Shown here piece by piece: positions 8,291 through 16,759 of a DNA stretch of 64,000 nucleotides. Position 1 is the first letter of the stretch. Each line of letters starts with the position of its first letter. The DNA comes from Raoultibacter phocaeensis. GTDB lineage: Bacteria; Actinomycetota; Coriobacteriia; Coriobacteriales; Eggerthellaceae. Where the stretch lies: contig NZ_CABDUX010000001.1 in assembly GCF_901411515.1 (NCBI RefSeq), positions 1,901,502 through 1,965,501 on the forward strand. The letters run 5' to 3'. The notes beneath the pieces were generated by a model. That model made no database searches. It saw nothing but the letters and a program-made list of their open reading frames with translations, and had not been told where the DNA came from. Made by a program: the position numbers and the translations under genes.

Positions 8291-9220
8291 ATGGGCGGCG
8301 GTATGAGGATGCTGGCGGCGGATGCGTGGGAGCCTTTGATTTTCAGCGTGTACATCGTGTGGTACCTGTTTCTTGCTGGAGTAGCGAGCGGTGCTTTCGT
8401 TGTCGCCTCCCTCTGCTCCGCCTACGATGCGCTCAAGCGAACGAATGCGTCCGAAGCGCTTGCGGTACGCGCGCAGGGCGGATTTATCGTTGCGCCGGTT
8501 GTCATGATGTTGGCGGCGCTGGTCTTGTTCATCGACTTGGGGTCTCCCGAAAAAGCGTGGCAGGTGGTTTTGACGCCGTTTGAATCGGTCGTTTCGGTGG
8601 GAGCGTGGCTCGTAGTTTTGTTTCTGGTCTTATCGGCGATTGTCGCGCTTTGCGGCCTTGTCGCCCGAACCGTTCCTTCGTGGTTTCTCTGGTTCTCGTG
8701 GATCGCCGGCAGCGCGCTCGGGCTCGGGGTCATGACCTACACGGGCTTGCTGCTTTCCGATCTCGTAGCGATCGATGTATGGCACACGTGGCTTCTGCCC
8801 CTTCTGTTCATCGTCTCGTCGCTTGCAACGGGGCTGGCGTGCGTGCTCGCGATAGGGGCGCTGCTTGGCAATCGCCTGACCGATCCGACCGAGCGGCTCT
8901 GGTTTTCAAGCGGTATTCTCGGTCTGCTCGAAGCGGCGGTACTGGTTGCGTACCTTGTCGACCGAGTTGTTTTTTCTGAAACGGCCTCCGCCTCGGTCGA
9001 GGCGCTTCTGACTGGCGATCTTGCAGGATTCTTTTGGCTCGGCATTGTGGTATGCGGCATCGTTGCACCGTTTTTCATTCATGTGCTGTACAAAAAGATG
9101 CGGGGCGAGGCGCTTTTGCTGTTCGGCTGCGCAGGGGTGCTCGTCGGCGGGTTCTTCGTCCGGTACTGCATCGTGGGAGCGGCTCTGTATACGCCGCTTG
9201 CCGTGGGAGGCTTTTCGTGA
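8291..9220 (+). CDS. lone short NrfD-like membrane protein, control cassette 1
   Basis: A 309-residue membrane protein with about eight helices and NrfD/PsrC-family hallmarks: the first-helix pattern YLFLAGVASGAF, an IDLGSPEKAW loop, and MTYTGLLLS. NrfD proteins normally pass electrons between quinones and a partner ferredoxin subunit, but no such partner is adjacent. The next genes are a GntR regulator and an SPFH protein, an arrangement repeated three more times in the window. This suggests a redox- or quinone-sensing role, which is inference. The start could be 8291 or 8303; a -10-like TACAAT overlaps the first ATG, which favours the later one if that promoter is used. Confidence 0.75.
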   Translation: MGGGMRMLAADAWEPLIFSVYIVWYLFLAGVASGAFVVASLCSAYDALKRTNASEALAVRAQGGFIVAPVVMMLAALVLFIDLGSPEKAWQVVLTPFESVVSVGAWLVVLFLVLSAIVALCGLVARTVPSWFLWFSWIAGSALGLGVMTYTGLLLSDLVAIDVWHTWLLPLLFIVSSLATGLACVLAIGALLGNRLTDPTERLWFSSGILGLLEAAVLVAYLVDRVVFSETASASVEALLTGDLAGFFWLGIVVCGIVAPFFIHVLYKKMRGEALLLFGCAGVLVGGFFVRYCIVGAALYTPLAVGGFS

Positions 9221-9242
9221 TTGTCATAGTTTCTTATGGCAA
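9221..9242. promoter_or_regulatory. putative GntR operator before gntR of cassette 1
   Basis: TTGTCATA 9221-9228 and TATGGCAA 9235-9242 form an inverted repeat with one mismatch and a six-base centre. It begins right after the stop codon of the NrfD-like gene and 63 bases before the GntR start. The same spacing and similar arms occur at 8259-8280. Confidence 0.5.
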
Positions 9243-9304
9243 TTGCCGTCGCCTCTTGTATCATGTACGAGGTTCTAATCCGAAAAAGTAGATGTAAGGA
9301 CGCA

Positions 9305-9706
9305 GTGGAAAACGACAGTCGGACAATCCAGATCACCATCGATGCCGATAGCGGCATCCCCATCTGGTTGCAGCTTCGCAACCGTCTGGTGTATCTTATC
9401 AGCTCAGGGGCGTTCGCTTGTGACGATAAGCTTCCAACGGTGCGAGAGCTCGCTGTTGATCTGGGCATCAACTACAATACGGTCAGCAAGGTCTATCAGG
9501 ATATCGAGCGTGACGGCTATATCGTTTCGTATCGGGGACGGGGCACGTTCGTATCCGACAAGTACTTAAAAAACGAGGGAGCGGCGGAAAGCGAAGCGGA
9601 TTCGCTTATCGATGACTTCATTCGCCAATGCCGCGAGCTCGGTATTCCCCGACAAGATATCCCCGAGCTTGTTGCACGACGCCTTCAAGAAGCAGATCAG
9701 CGGTAA
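9305..9706 (+). CDS. GntR regulator, YtrA-type, control cassette 1
   Basis: A 133-residue GntR-family regulator. Residues 12-78 are the winged helix-turn-helix (IPIWLQLRNRLVYLI, then LPTVRELAVDLGINYNTVSKVY, then GRGTFV). The C-terminal part is only about 45 residues, which matches the YtrA subfamily, whose members lack a classical ligand pocket. The start is GTG at 9305 with AGGA close upstream. Its own gene and the downstream enzyme operon carry similar dyads, so it probably represses or switches both. Confidence 0.86.
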   Translation: MENDSRTIQITIDADSGIPIWLQLRNRLVYLISSGAFACDDKLPTVRELAVDLGINYNTVSKVYQDIERDGYIVSYRGRGTFVSDKYLKNEGAAESEADSLIDDFIRQCRELGIPRQDIPELVARRLQEADQR

Positions 9707-9716
9707 GGGGCCAGCT

Positions 9717-10658
9717 ATGAAATTTAACTTCCGAAGCGAGAAGAAGAGAAAAGACGTTTCGACGCCGAAGCTCGACGAACGGCGTTCGGTTGCCGCGACG
9801 GAGCTCGAGCCGAACGAGGCCACGCGAGCGGGCGTGTACGTGTTCTCGATCGTCATGTTCGTGCTCGGATTCGGTATCGTGTTTGCAGCGACAATCGCAT
9901 GGATGTCGATCGCCACTGTGATTGCCTCGGCCGTCGTCGGATTGTTGCTTGCAGCGTGCGTCCGCATCGCGCCGCAATGGGAGCGTGTGACGGTGCTGCG
10001 CCTCGGGCGATTCAACCGCGTGGCGGGCCCGGGCGTGTACGCGCTTATTCCCTTCGTCGAATACGCGGCGATTCATGTCGATCATCGCGTGATGACCTCG
10101 TCTTTTTCAGCGGAGGCGGCGCTTACCGCCGATCTCGTACCTGTCGATGTGGATGCGATTCTGTTCTGGATGGTGTGGGATGCCGAAAAGGCGTGCCTTG
10201 AGGTGGAGAACTATCCGAAAGCCGTGCTCTGGTCGGCGCAGACCGCCATGCGCGATGCTATCGGTCAGGTGAATCTCGCCGATCTTTCGATGCGCCGCAA
10301 GCAGATCGACCGCGAGCTGCAAGAGGTCATGGGGGCGAAATGCGAGCAGTGGGGGATAACCGTCATGTCGGTTGAAATTCGCGATATCGTGATTCCCCTG
10401 GAGTTACAGGATGCGCTTTCGAAGGAAGCGCAAGCCGAGCGCGAGCGAAACGCGCGCATCATCCTCGCCGAGGTCGAAAAGGATATCTCCGAGATGTTCG
10501 TCGAGGCGGCCGAAGTGTACGATAAGAACCCGAAGGCGATGAAGCTGCGCGCGATGAACCTTGCCTACGAAAGCGCGAAGGACGGCAACGGCATGGTGCT
10601 CGCCCCGAGCTCGCTAGCCGACGGATTCGACGTGAGCAAGCTGTTTGGGAGCGAGTAG
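9717..10658 (+). CDS. SPFH/band 7 (slipin-like) membrane protein, control cassette 1
   Basis: A 313-residue stomatin/slipin relative. A basic cytoplasmic N-terminus (residues 1-38) leads into a hydrophobic hairpin (about 40-82). The SPFH domain follows, with the slipin signature WERVTVLRLGRFNRVAGPG near 87-105 and a long helical region after 200. The C-terminus carries a short APSSLADGF motif shared in form with its three paralogues in the window. Such proteins form large membrane rings or scaffolds. Slipins usually pair with an NfeD protein, and none is here. AAGGGG precedes the ATG. The gene starts ten bases after gntR and is probably cotranscribed. Confidence 0.86.
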   Translation: MKFNFRSEKKRKDVSTPKLDERRSVAATELEPNEATRAGVYVFSIVMFVLGFGIVFAATIAWMSIATVIASAVVGLLLAACVRIAPQWERVTVLRLGRFNRVAGPGVYALIPFVEYAAIHVDHRVMTSSFSAEAALTADLVPVDVDAILFWMVWDAEKACLEVENYPKAVLWSAQTAMRDAIGQVNLADLSMRRKQIDRELQEVMGAKCEQWGITVMSVEIRDIVIPLELQDALSKEAQAERERNARIILAEVEKDISEMFVEAAEVYDKNPKAMKLRAMNLAYESAKDGNGMVLAPSSLADGFDVSKLFGSE

Positions 10659-11227
10659 CTGTTCGCTGGCGTGATCCGGGAATCGCAAACGGCGCTGGAA
10701 TCTCGTGTGGACTGGCGGTTCGTTGTGCGTTGGCGCGGCTCGGTCAATTCCGTTCGACGATGATGGCCGGGGGCTGCTGATCGTTGCGAGTGCAGCTGCG
10801 GCTTTGCGGTGCGATCCGCGATACCCGAGTGGCACTGCTTTTATACCGCTCGTTTCCATTCACATAGGTGTTTCGTTGCGAGTGCAGCATTTTGGTGCGA
10901 GTGGCGGATGCGCGTTTTCGGAAGGTAATGTACACCCTGCATCGTTTTGCGACGATTATTCCGTTTCTCGGAAGTGCTGATATTTTGCGATCAGGCAAAA
11001 CGTTCAAGACCAACAGACTAGCGCCCAGTTTTTTATCACAAAACGATGCAGGGTGTACATTACCAATCGGGGAAAGACGAACCAATCATGCCTCGCCACC
11101 TTCACCGCAATGCAGTGTTCAAACAGGGAAGATTAAACGGCTGGTCAAGACGACGAAAGCCAGCAATACCTGATCAGATACCAGAATGCCTATATATTTG
11201 CGAGGTGATGCATGATACTCTGCTTGC
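10659..11227. other. 569-base intergenic region with a long inverted repeat and a direct repeat
   Basis: No credible gene. A 16-base direct repeat TCGTTGCGAGTGCAGC occurs at 10781-10796 and 10873-10888. A 26-base perfect inverted repeat lies at 10924-10949 and 11039-11064 (separate entry). Short open frames across the region are artefacts of the repeats. The last 150 bases presumably hold the promoter for the gene at 11228. Confidence 0.5.
10924..11064. repeat. long inverted repeat element, perfect 26-base arms
   Basis: The left arm 10924-10949 begins GGTAATGTACACCC and its exact reverse complement is at 11039-11064, with an 89-base loop. The loop contains ATCAGGCAAAACGTT, found again in the loop of the inverted repeat at 20952-21145. 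No transposase or duplicated target site is visible. It could be a non-autonomous mobile element (MITE-like) or a structured RNA. The arm is too far from any stop codon to be a simple terminator. Confidence 0.6.
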
Positions 11228-12187
11228 ATGATGATCGTTCTGTCACATACCTCGGCTCTCGAGTTTTGGCGCTTCGGCAATGAGCACCTGCTATATCACC
11301 CTGAACGCTTTCCGGCTGCAGACATGATCGGCGAAGGTGTTCAGAACCTGAGCGTTTCCCGCATAAAGCGCATTCGAAGTCAGGGATTTGAATTTCTGTC
11401 GGAGCCCGTTCACCTTCTCGTACCTAATGCGAAGCTTCGAACCGTAAGAAAAAATGCAGTGTGCCATGTGTGTCCGAAGAGGGTTCCGCGGGGGTCGTTT
11501 ATCAGGATCTCCGACGATGTGTATGCATGTCGCCCCGAATTTGCCTTCGTGCAAACGGCGCATCTCGTTAAGTATCCGCTCGCTGTTTTTACGGGTCTCG
11601 AGTTATGCGGTGCATTCCGTATGCCCGTAGGGGAGCAGCCGGTCCTCTTTCAGGGACCACCGCTGACAAGCGCTGCGGCATTGACCGAATACCTGCAACG
11701 CTGCGGTAGCATGCCGGGGATCGTCCAAGCAAAACGCGCCCTTCGGTTCATTCGCGACGGATCGGAATCGCCCATGGAGGCGAACCTTGTGATCTTGCTG
11801 TGCTTCCCGATCACTCTAGGAGGATACGGCATTCCCCTGCCAGTTCTCAACCAGTCGATTCCGACGACCGAAGCCATACGAAAGGCAACGGGGCGGTCGA
11901 GTTATCGATGTGATCTCTTGTGGCCGGAAGCCGGGCTCGCAGTTGAATATGATGGAGCCGAGCATGAGGGGAAGGTGCCGAGCGATTCGATCAGGCGTAC
12001 AGCGCTTGCCGAATTGGGTATTCACACGATGATCACCGTGACGAAACAGCAGATGCTCAACCAAAGCGAACTCGATCTCGTCGTCAACCAGATAAAGCGA
12101 TGCCTCGGCATCGATCGACGATCGACTCCCTGTGATTGGACAGAGCAACGAGCTTCTTTGCGGGCTAACTTGAATATTGGCCAGTAA
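11228..12187 (+). CDS. hypothetical protein with a restriction-endonuclease-like C-terminal domain
   Basis: A 319-residue protein. The first two thirds resemble AbiEi-like or transcriptional-regulator-like proteins only loosely and I do not assign them. The C-terminal third has the order E (in SPMEAN near 183), then a core RCDLLWPEAGLAVEYDG near 225-241, then H, D, R and a final LGIHTMITVT strand. This is the D-x(n)-E-x-D pattern of Vsr/DUF559-type PD-(D/E)XK folds. Whether it cuts DNA is unknown. There is no clear ribosome binding site at ATG 11228; ATG 11231 is equally possible. It stands alone between module 1's two halves. Confidence 0.65.
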   Translation: MMIVLSHTSALEFWRFGNEHLLYHPERFPAADMIGEGVQNLSVSRIKRIRSQGFEFLSEPVHLLVPNAKLRTVRKNAVCHVCPKRVPRGSFIRISDDVYACRPEFAFVQTAHLVKYPLAVFTGLELCGAFRMPVGEQPVLFQGPPLTSAAALTEYLQRCGSMPGIVQAKRALRFIRDGSESPMEANLVILLCFPITLGGYGIPLPVLNQSIPTTEAIRKATGRSSYRCDLLWPEAGLAVEYDGAEHEGKVPSDSIRRTALAELGIHTMITVTKQQMLNQSELDLVVNQIKRCLGIDRRSTPCDWTEQRASLRANLNIGQ

Positions 12188-12229
12188 GTGCCTTTCAAAA
12201 TTATTCTTGAATTCAAATAATTAAATTGC

Positions 12230-12280
12230 TATATTGTACTATTTCAATATGATAATATGATTACAAAGATCCGGCCGGTC
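12230..12280 (+). promoter_or_regulatory. promoter and operator region of molybdoenzyme operon 1
   Basis: Two overlapping readings are possible. TTGAAT 12207-12212 with TATATT 12230-12235 (17-base spacer) is a good sigma-70 promoter. By alignment with the other three operons, the -10 is GATAAT 12251-12256, exactly 11 bases before the GATCCGGCCGGTC box (12268-12280), and then the -35 is weak. ATATTG 12231-12236 and CAATAT 12245-12250 form a dyad. The stretch TGTACTATTTC then ATATGA matches the putative GntR site at 8259-8280. Confidence 0.5.
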
Positions 12281-12393
12281 TTGTGAATGTGTTGATGGGG
12301 GTACGCGGCGCGGTTGTGCCACGTGAAATGGTATTATATTACTTAAACTATAACATTTCGCATCGTATTCCGACGTAGCATGTAGGAGGAGAA

Positions 12394-14811
12394 ATGTCAG
12401 AAGAGAAAAGCCCGCAGAGCGGGCTCACTCGTAGGAGCTTCTTCAAAACGGCAGGCGTTACGGCGGGTGCTTTGGGCTTAGCAAGCGCCGTTGGCATGAC
12501 AACTGCAGAAAACTGGCTTGCGCCGATGGCTGCTCATGCCGAATCATCAGAAGAAAAAACGAGCTATACCTTCCATTATCGCCACTGCCAGTGCAACTGT
12601 CATCTCAAGTGCACTGTTCGCGACGGGAGGCTTGCGCTTATCGAGCCCAATGACTGGCCGGATAAGAGAAACGAAACCGTTTGCCTCAAAGGAATCTCGG
12701 AGATCCAGCATACGTACAGCATCGATCGACTTCAGGTTCCGCTTAAGCGCGTCGGTGAGCGCGGTTCGGGTGAATTTATCGAGATTACATGGGATGAGGC
12801 ACTCGATACCATTGCAGGGAAGGTGAAAGAGACGTGGGATACGTACGGTGCCGAGGCTATCGCATTTCAAACGGCGGTTGATTCTTTGACCACATCGCTT
12901 CCAAAGCTACTTAAGGGGCAAGAGAAGCCTCGCCGCGGTATCGATATAGGTTTGGGAAACGGATTCTCTCCCGCGTTAGCCGAATCCGGTCAGCAGGGTG
13001 CATCGTCAAACGAGGTGACCGATTGGAAGAACGCTAAAACCATCTTGAACGTCGGGTGCAATATGCTCGAAACCTGCATGGTAACAGCGCGGTACTTCTT
13101 CGAGGCGAAGGAGGCAGGGGCGGAGATCATCACCTTTGATCCTAACTTCTGCGTCACTGCAGCCAAGAGCACGCAGTGGGTACCTATGATTGCCGGTACC
13201 GATCCGGCGCTTTACCTGGGAATGATTTCGATCATTTTGGACAACGAGTGGTTTAACGAACCGTATCTCAAAGAGAATACGAGCATGCCGTTTTTGGTCA
13301 ACCGTGCCGATGGTTCGCTTTTGAGAAGGGATCCCGCCACCGATATCGAGCAGGCAGGTAGCGAGAATCCGTTCATGGTGTGGGATGAAGGCTCCCATTC
13401 AGTGGTCGAGTACGATGCGGAAGGAGCGGTACCCGCCCTCGACTTCGAAACCACGCTTGACGGCGAAACCTACGCGACGGTATTCAAGCTGTTGAAAGAA
13501 AATCAAAAGCCGTATACGTCTTCGTGGGCTGCAGAGACCACGGGCATAGACGAAGCGACGCTTATCGAGATTACCGATAAATACGCTAACTGCGGGCCCT
13601 CGATTCTTTCATTCGGCTTTGGCGGCGGCGAGAAGTTCTACAATGCAGACGTGGCGGGTCATGCAGCTGTTTTGCTCGCAACGCTGGTCGGATCGTTCGG
13701 TACCGATATTCCTGGTTGGGGCGCAGGTGCCTACGTTAACGCATATCAGAAAATATTCGGTGCTGGCAAACTTGCGAGCTGGCCCTTGCCTGAAGAATGC
13801 ACGACCGCAAAAGCAGCTAAAGACAGCGTCGACTTCCGCGACGAGGAAAGCGGCATCAGGTTCATGTGGGTGCAAAACGGTGCATTCCAGCAGATTGCCG
13901 GCAATCAGAACCGTACCGACGAATGGGCGAAAACACTCGACTTCGTCGTGGTCCAGGATATCTGGCATACGCCTTCTGTTGATTGGGCCGATATCGTGCT
14001 TCCCGTGTGTTCTCATTTCGAGTTGGACGAAGAAGTGGGCTTCGTGCGGGCTTTGCGAGGCCATGTGCTGCTTCAGCAAAAAGTTCTCGAACCGCTCTTC
14101 GAAAGCAAAACGGATTTTTGGATCGAATGCGAGATAGCAAAACGCTTAGGGTACGGGGATGCGATGCCCAAAAGTCAGGAAGAGCTTACCCGCTATCAAC
14201 TTGAGAAGTCTACCGACAAAGCCCTTGCCGGAATCACGCTCGATGAGGTTATCGCAAACAACGGGGTCGTTGCACTCAAGGACCAGCCGGACATCTCGCG
14301 AAGCTACAGCAATCAGACGTACAAAACCACGTCGGGGAAGATCGACGTGTATTACGAGAATTTGGTGGGCTACGATCAGGCTCTGCCTCAATACGAAGCT
14401 CCCCACGAGGCTCGCGCGGATAACCCGTTGCGCGAGACGTACCCGCTCCATATGACGCAGCGTCGATCGAAGTACTTTATCCACCAAAACTTTATGGACG
14501 CTACGTGGATGCGCCAGTACTACAAACCCACGATCGAAATGAATCCTATCGACCTTGTCGCGCGCAACCTCTCGTCAGGTGACATGGTGGAAGCCTTCAA
14601 CGACCGCGGTTCCTTTAGCTGCGAGTGCGTTGCCACTGAGGCGGTTCGTCCGGGTATGGCCGTCGTCGTCGAAGGGATATGGGGTAAGTACATGAACTTC
14701 GGCAATCTCCAAAACGTAACGAATGATGCCGTTAATCCTCGAGGAAAAGCGCTTGTCAAAGGAAGGGTCATACCGTTCAATGACACGCTTATCGAAGTGA
14801 AGAAAGCGTAG
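12394..14811 (+). CDS. Tat-exported molybdopterin oxidoreductase, catalytic subunit, operon 1
   Basis: An 805-residue bis-MGD enzyme of the DMSO reductase superfamily. A Tat signal (TRRSFFK, residues 12-18, hydrophobic core to about 35) sends the folded enzyme across the membrane. Cys65/67/69, Cys73 and Cys97 supply the proximal 4Fe-4S cluster. The cofactor domains follow, and the C-terminal domain ends in a conserved cap. At the position that ligates molybdenum the best alignment gives Ser192, but this is tentative. The start has AGGAGGAGAA directly upstream, identical in form in all four operons. It acts with the ferredoxin and NrfD-like subunits encoded next. The substrate is unknown; Eggerthellaceae use such enzymes on sulfoxides, N-oxides and catechols. 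Confidence 0.92.
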   Translation: MSEEKSPQSGLTRRSFFKTAGVTAGALGLASAVGMTTAENWLAPMAAHAESSEEKTSYTFHYRHCQCNCHLKCTVRDGRLALIEPNDWPDKRNETVCLKGISEIQHTYSIDRLQVPLKRVGERGSGEFIEITWDEALDTIAGKVKETWDTYGAEAIAFQTAVDSLTTSLPKLLKGQEKPRRGIDIGLGNGFSPALAESGQQGASSNEVTDWKNAKTILNVGCNMLETCMVTARYFFEAKEAGAEIITFDPNFCVTAAKSTQWVPMIAGTDPALYLGMISIILDNEWFNEPYLKENTSMPFLVNRADGSLLRRDPATDIEQAGSENPFMVWDEGSHSVVEYDAEGAVPALDFETTLDGETYATVFKLLKENQKPYTSSWAAETTGIDEATLIEITDKYANCGPSILSFGFGGGEKFYNADVAGHAAVLLATLVGSFGTDIPGWGAGAYVNAYQKIFGAGKLASWPLPEECTTAKAAKDSVDFRDEESGIRFMWVQNGAFQQIAGNQNRTDEWAKTLDFVVVQDIWHTPSVDWADIVLPVCSHFELDEEVGFVRALRGHVLLQQKVLEPLFESKTDFWIECEIAKRLGYGDAMPKSQEELTRYQLEKSTDKALAGITLDEVIANNGVVALKDQPDISRSYSNQTYKTTSGKIDVYYENLVGYDQALPQYEAPHEARADNPLRETYPLHMTQRRSKYFIHQNFMDATWMRQYYKPTIEMNPIDLVARNLSSGDMVEAFNDRGSFSCECVATEAVRPGMAVVVEGIWGKYMNFGNLQNVTNDAVNPRGKALVKGRVIPFNDTLIEVKKA

Positions 14812-14818
14812 GTGGGTG

Positions 14819-15436
14819 ATGACGAAATACGGTATAGCCATCAATGTGGATCGTTGCACAGGGTGCAACACGTGCGCGGTGGCATGCAAAATGCAAAACA
14901 ATGTGCCCATGGGAATGATGTGGGTTCGCGTTATCAACGAGGGCTGCGATGCGGAAGTTGGGGCTCAGGGCACGTATCCGAACCTTTCGCGTATGACGGT
15001 GCCTGTCGCGTGCCAGCACTGCGAGAATCCCGCGTGTGAGAAGGTGTGCCCGACGGGTGCTACGTACAAAGACGAGATGGGTCGCGTGGAGATCAACTAC
15101 GACAAGTGCATCGGTTGTCGCATGTGCATGGCGGCATGTCCGTATAACGCACGTGTGTTCAACTGGGACGAGCCGAAGCGCGATCCCGATTTCAACTACG
15201 GAGACAAAGATGTTCCCGTGCGTCCCAAAGGCGTAGCTGAGAAATGCACGCTTTGCAAAGAACGTACCGACCGCGGCGTGGAACCCATGTGCGTGCGGTG
15301 CTGCCTATCGAAGGCGCGCGTGTTCGGCGATCTCGACGATCCCGATAGCGAGATATCGCACGTCCTTCGCGAGAGGCAATCTACGCGGCTGCTCGAGGAA
15401 AAGGGCACCGAGCCGCAAGTCTACTACTACGTGTAA
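14819..15436 (+). CDS. DmsB-like 4Fe-4S ferredoxin subunit, operon 1
   Basis: A 205-residue electron-transfer subunit with four Cys groups for four 4Fe-4S clusters: CTGCNTC near residue 14, CQHCENPACEKVCP near 64, CIGCRMCMAACP near 96, and CTLCKERTDRG with a later CVRCC near 140-158. In the last group the usual Cys-Pro is Cys-Leu, unlike operon 2. It has no signal and is probably exported with the Tat-targeted catalytic subunit. ATG 14819 is chosen over GTG 14816. It starts eight bases after the catalytic gene. Confidence 0.93.
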   Translation: MTKYGIAINVDRCTGCNTCAVACKMQNNVPMGMMWVRVINEGCDAEVGAQGTYPNLSRMTVPVACQHCENPACEKVCPTGATYKDEMGRVEINYDKCIGCRMCMAACPYNARVFNWDEPKRDPDFNYGDKDVPVRPKGVAEKCTLCKERTDRGVEPMCVRCCLSKARVFGDLDDPDSEISHVLRERQSTRLLEEKGTEPQVYYYV

Positions 15437-15449
15437 GGGGTGAGGAATA

Positions 15450-16679
15450 ATGAAAACATCGAATGCGTTTAAGGTTACCGCGGCGGTTCTGGGCGTCCTC
15501 ACCGTTGTTGGCGTCGCCGCTTGGATCTATCAGCTCATGGGCGGTCTCGGCGTCACTGGCATGAACAACGGGACCTCGTGGGGCCTCTACATCACCTGCT
15601 TCATGTTCTTCGTCGGGCTTTCCGCAGGCGGGCTCATCGTGGCCTCGTCGGCATCGGTCTTCCATGTGAAGGAATACAAGAAGGTGGCGCTTCCCGCTGT
15701 CATTCTCTCGACCGTGTGCATTTGTTTAGCCGGCATGTTCGTGCTCATCGACCTCGGCGGCGTCCAGCGCATTTACCAGCTGCTGCTCTCGCCGAACGTC
15801 ATGTCACCTCTGTTCTGGGATATCTGCGTGATTACGCTGTATCTGATCATCAACATCGTGTACCTGTACTTCATGGTGTCGAAGAAGGCCGATCCTCGCA
15901 AAGTGGCCATCGTGTCCCGCTTCGCGCTGCCCGTCGCCATCCTCGTCCACAGCGTGACCGCATGGATCTTCGGACTTCAGATCGCGCGCGAAGGCTGGTA
16001 CTCGGCAATCATGGCTCCGATCTTCGTTGCTTCGGCTTTGGATTCCGGCTTGGCGCTGCTCATCCTTGCGCTTTCGGGACTGAAGAAGGCGAAGCTGTTC
16101 GACGTCGACAAGAAGCTGATCGCTAACCTTGCGGGCTTGCTTGCCACCTGCATTGCCATCGACGCGTTCTTCGTTGGCTGCGAGCTGTTGACGGTTGCGT
16201 ATCCCCAGGCTACAGGCGGTATGGCTTTGCTCGGCGAGATGTTCACCGGTTCGACGGCGCTCTTCTTCTGGGGCGAAATCATTCTCGGTCTCATCATTCC
16301 GTTCTGCATTCTCGTGTTCGCGAAAAACCGGCAGAAAACGGGACTCGTGTTGTTCGCCTCGGTGTGCGTAGTCGTCGGCGTGTTCTTCAAGCGCGTATGG
16401 CTTCTGTTCACCTCGTTCATCCACCCGAACCTCTACGGCGCGCCGGGCATTGCGTCGGGGTCGAGCAAAGCAGCTCATGCGACGGGTGCCGAGATGTGGG
16501 CGCTTACGGGTGCATATGCTCCCACATGGGTTGAGATCGTTGTGGTCATCGGCGTGGTGTCGCTTGGGGTGTTGGCCTTCATGCTGCTTTCGAGGCGTTT
16601 TCTGGCTCAAGCTCCGAAAGGCGAAGCGGACGATCCGGCATCAGACGATTGCTCGACGACCGCTGCGCAGACCGCCTGA
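15450..16679 (+). CDS. NrfD-like quinol-oxidising membrane subunit, operon 1
   Basis: A 409-residue membrane protein with about ten helices, the length of HybB/PsrC-type anchors. It carries the NrfD pattern WGLYITCFMFFVGLSAGGL in its second helix and repeated Gly-rich helices. It takes electrons from menaquinol and hands them to the ferredoxin subunit. A 74-base stretch (15579-15652) is identical to the operon 2 gene. AAGGGG precedes the ATG. A strong hairpin follows it. Confidence 0.92.
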   Translation: MKTSNAFKVTAAVLGVLTVVGVAAWIYQLMGGLGVTGMNNGTSWGLYITCFMFFVGLSAGGLIVASSASVFHVKEYKKVALPAVILSTVCICLAGMFVLIDLGGVQRIYQLLLSPNVMSPLFWDICVITLYLIINIVYLYFMVSKKADPRKVAIVSRFALPVAILVHSVTAWIFGLQIAREGWYSAIMAPIFVASALDSGLALLILALSGLKKAKLFDVDKKLIANLAGLLATCIAIDAFFVGCELLTVAYPQATGGMALLGEMFTGSTALFFWGEIILGLIIPFCILVFAKNRQKTGLVLFASVCVVVGVFFKRVWLLFTSFIHPNLYGAPGIASGSSKAAHATGAEMWALTGAYAPTWVEIVVVIGVVSLGVLAFMLLSRRFLAQAPKGEADDPASDDCSTTAAQTA

Positions 16680-16691
16680 TTGTAATGGATC

Positions 16692-16729
16692 GACGGTGCT
16701 GTGCTCGCTACAGTGGGCACAGCACCGTC
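16692..16729 (+). terminator. hairpin between nrfD-like and torD genes, operon 1
   Basis: GACGGTGCTGTGC 16692-16704 pairs perfectly with GCACAGCACCGTC 16717-16729, with a 12-base loop. There is no long U run (TTGCAC follows), so it may act as an attenuator or a 3'-end stabiliser instead of a full stop. Hairpins of unrelated sequence occupy the same place in operons 2, 3 and 4. Confidence 0.7.
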
Positions 16730-16759
16730 TTGCACACCGAGTTGACGGAAGGACCTTCG

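Noticed and set aside
12207..12235. TTGAAT-17-TATATT as the sole promoter of operon 1
   Set aside because: It is a good match but does not align with the conserved distance to the GGCC box in operons 2-4; kept only as one of two possibilities.
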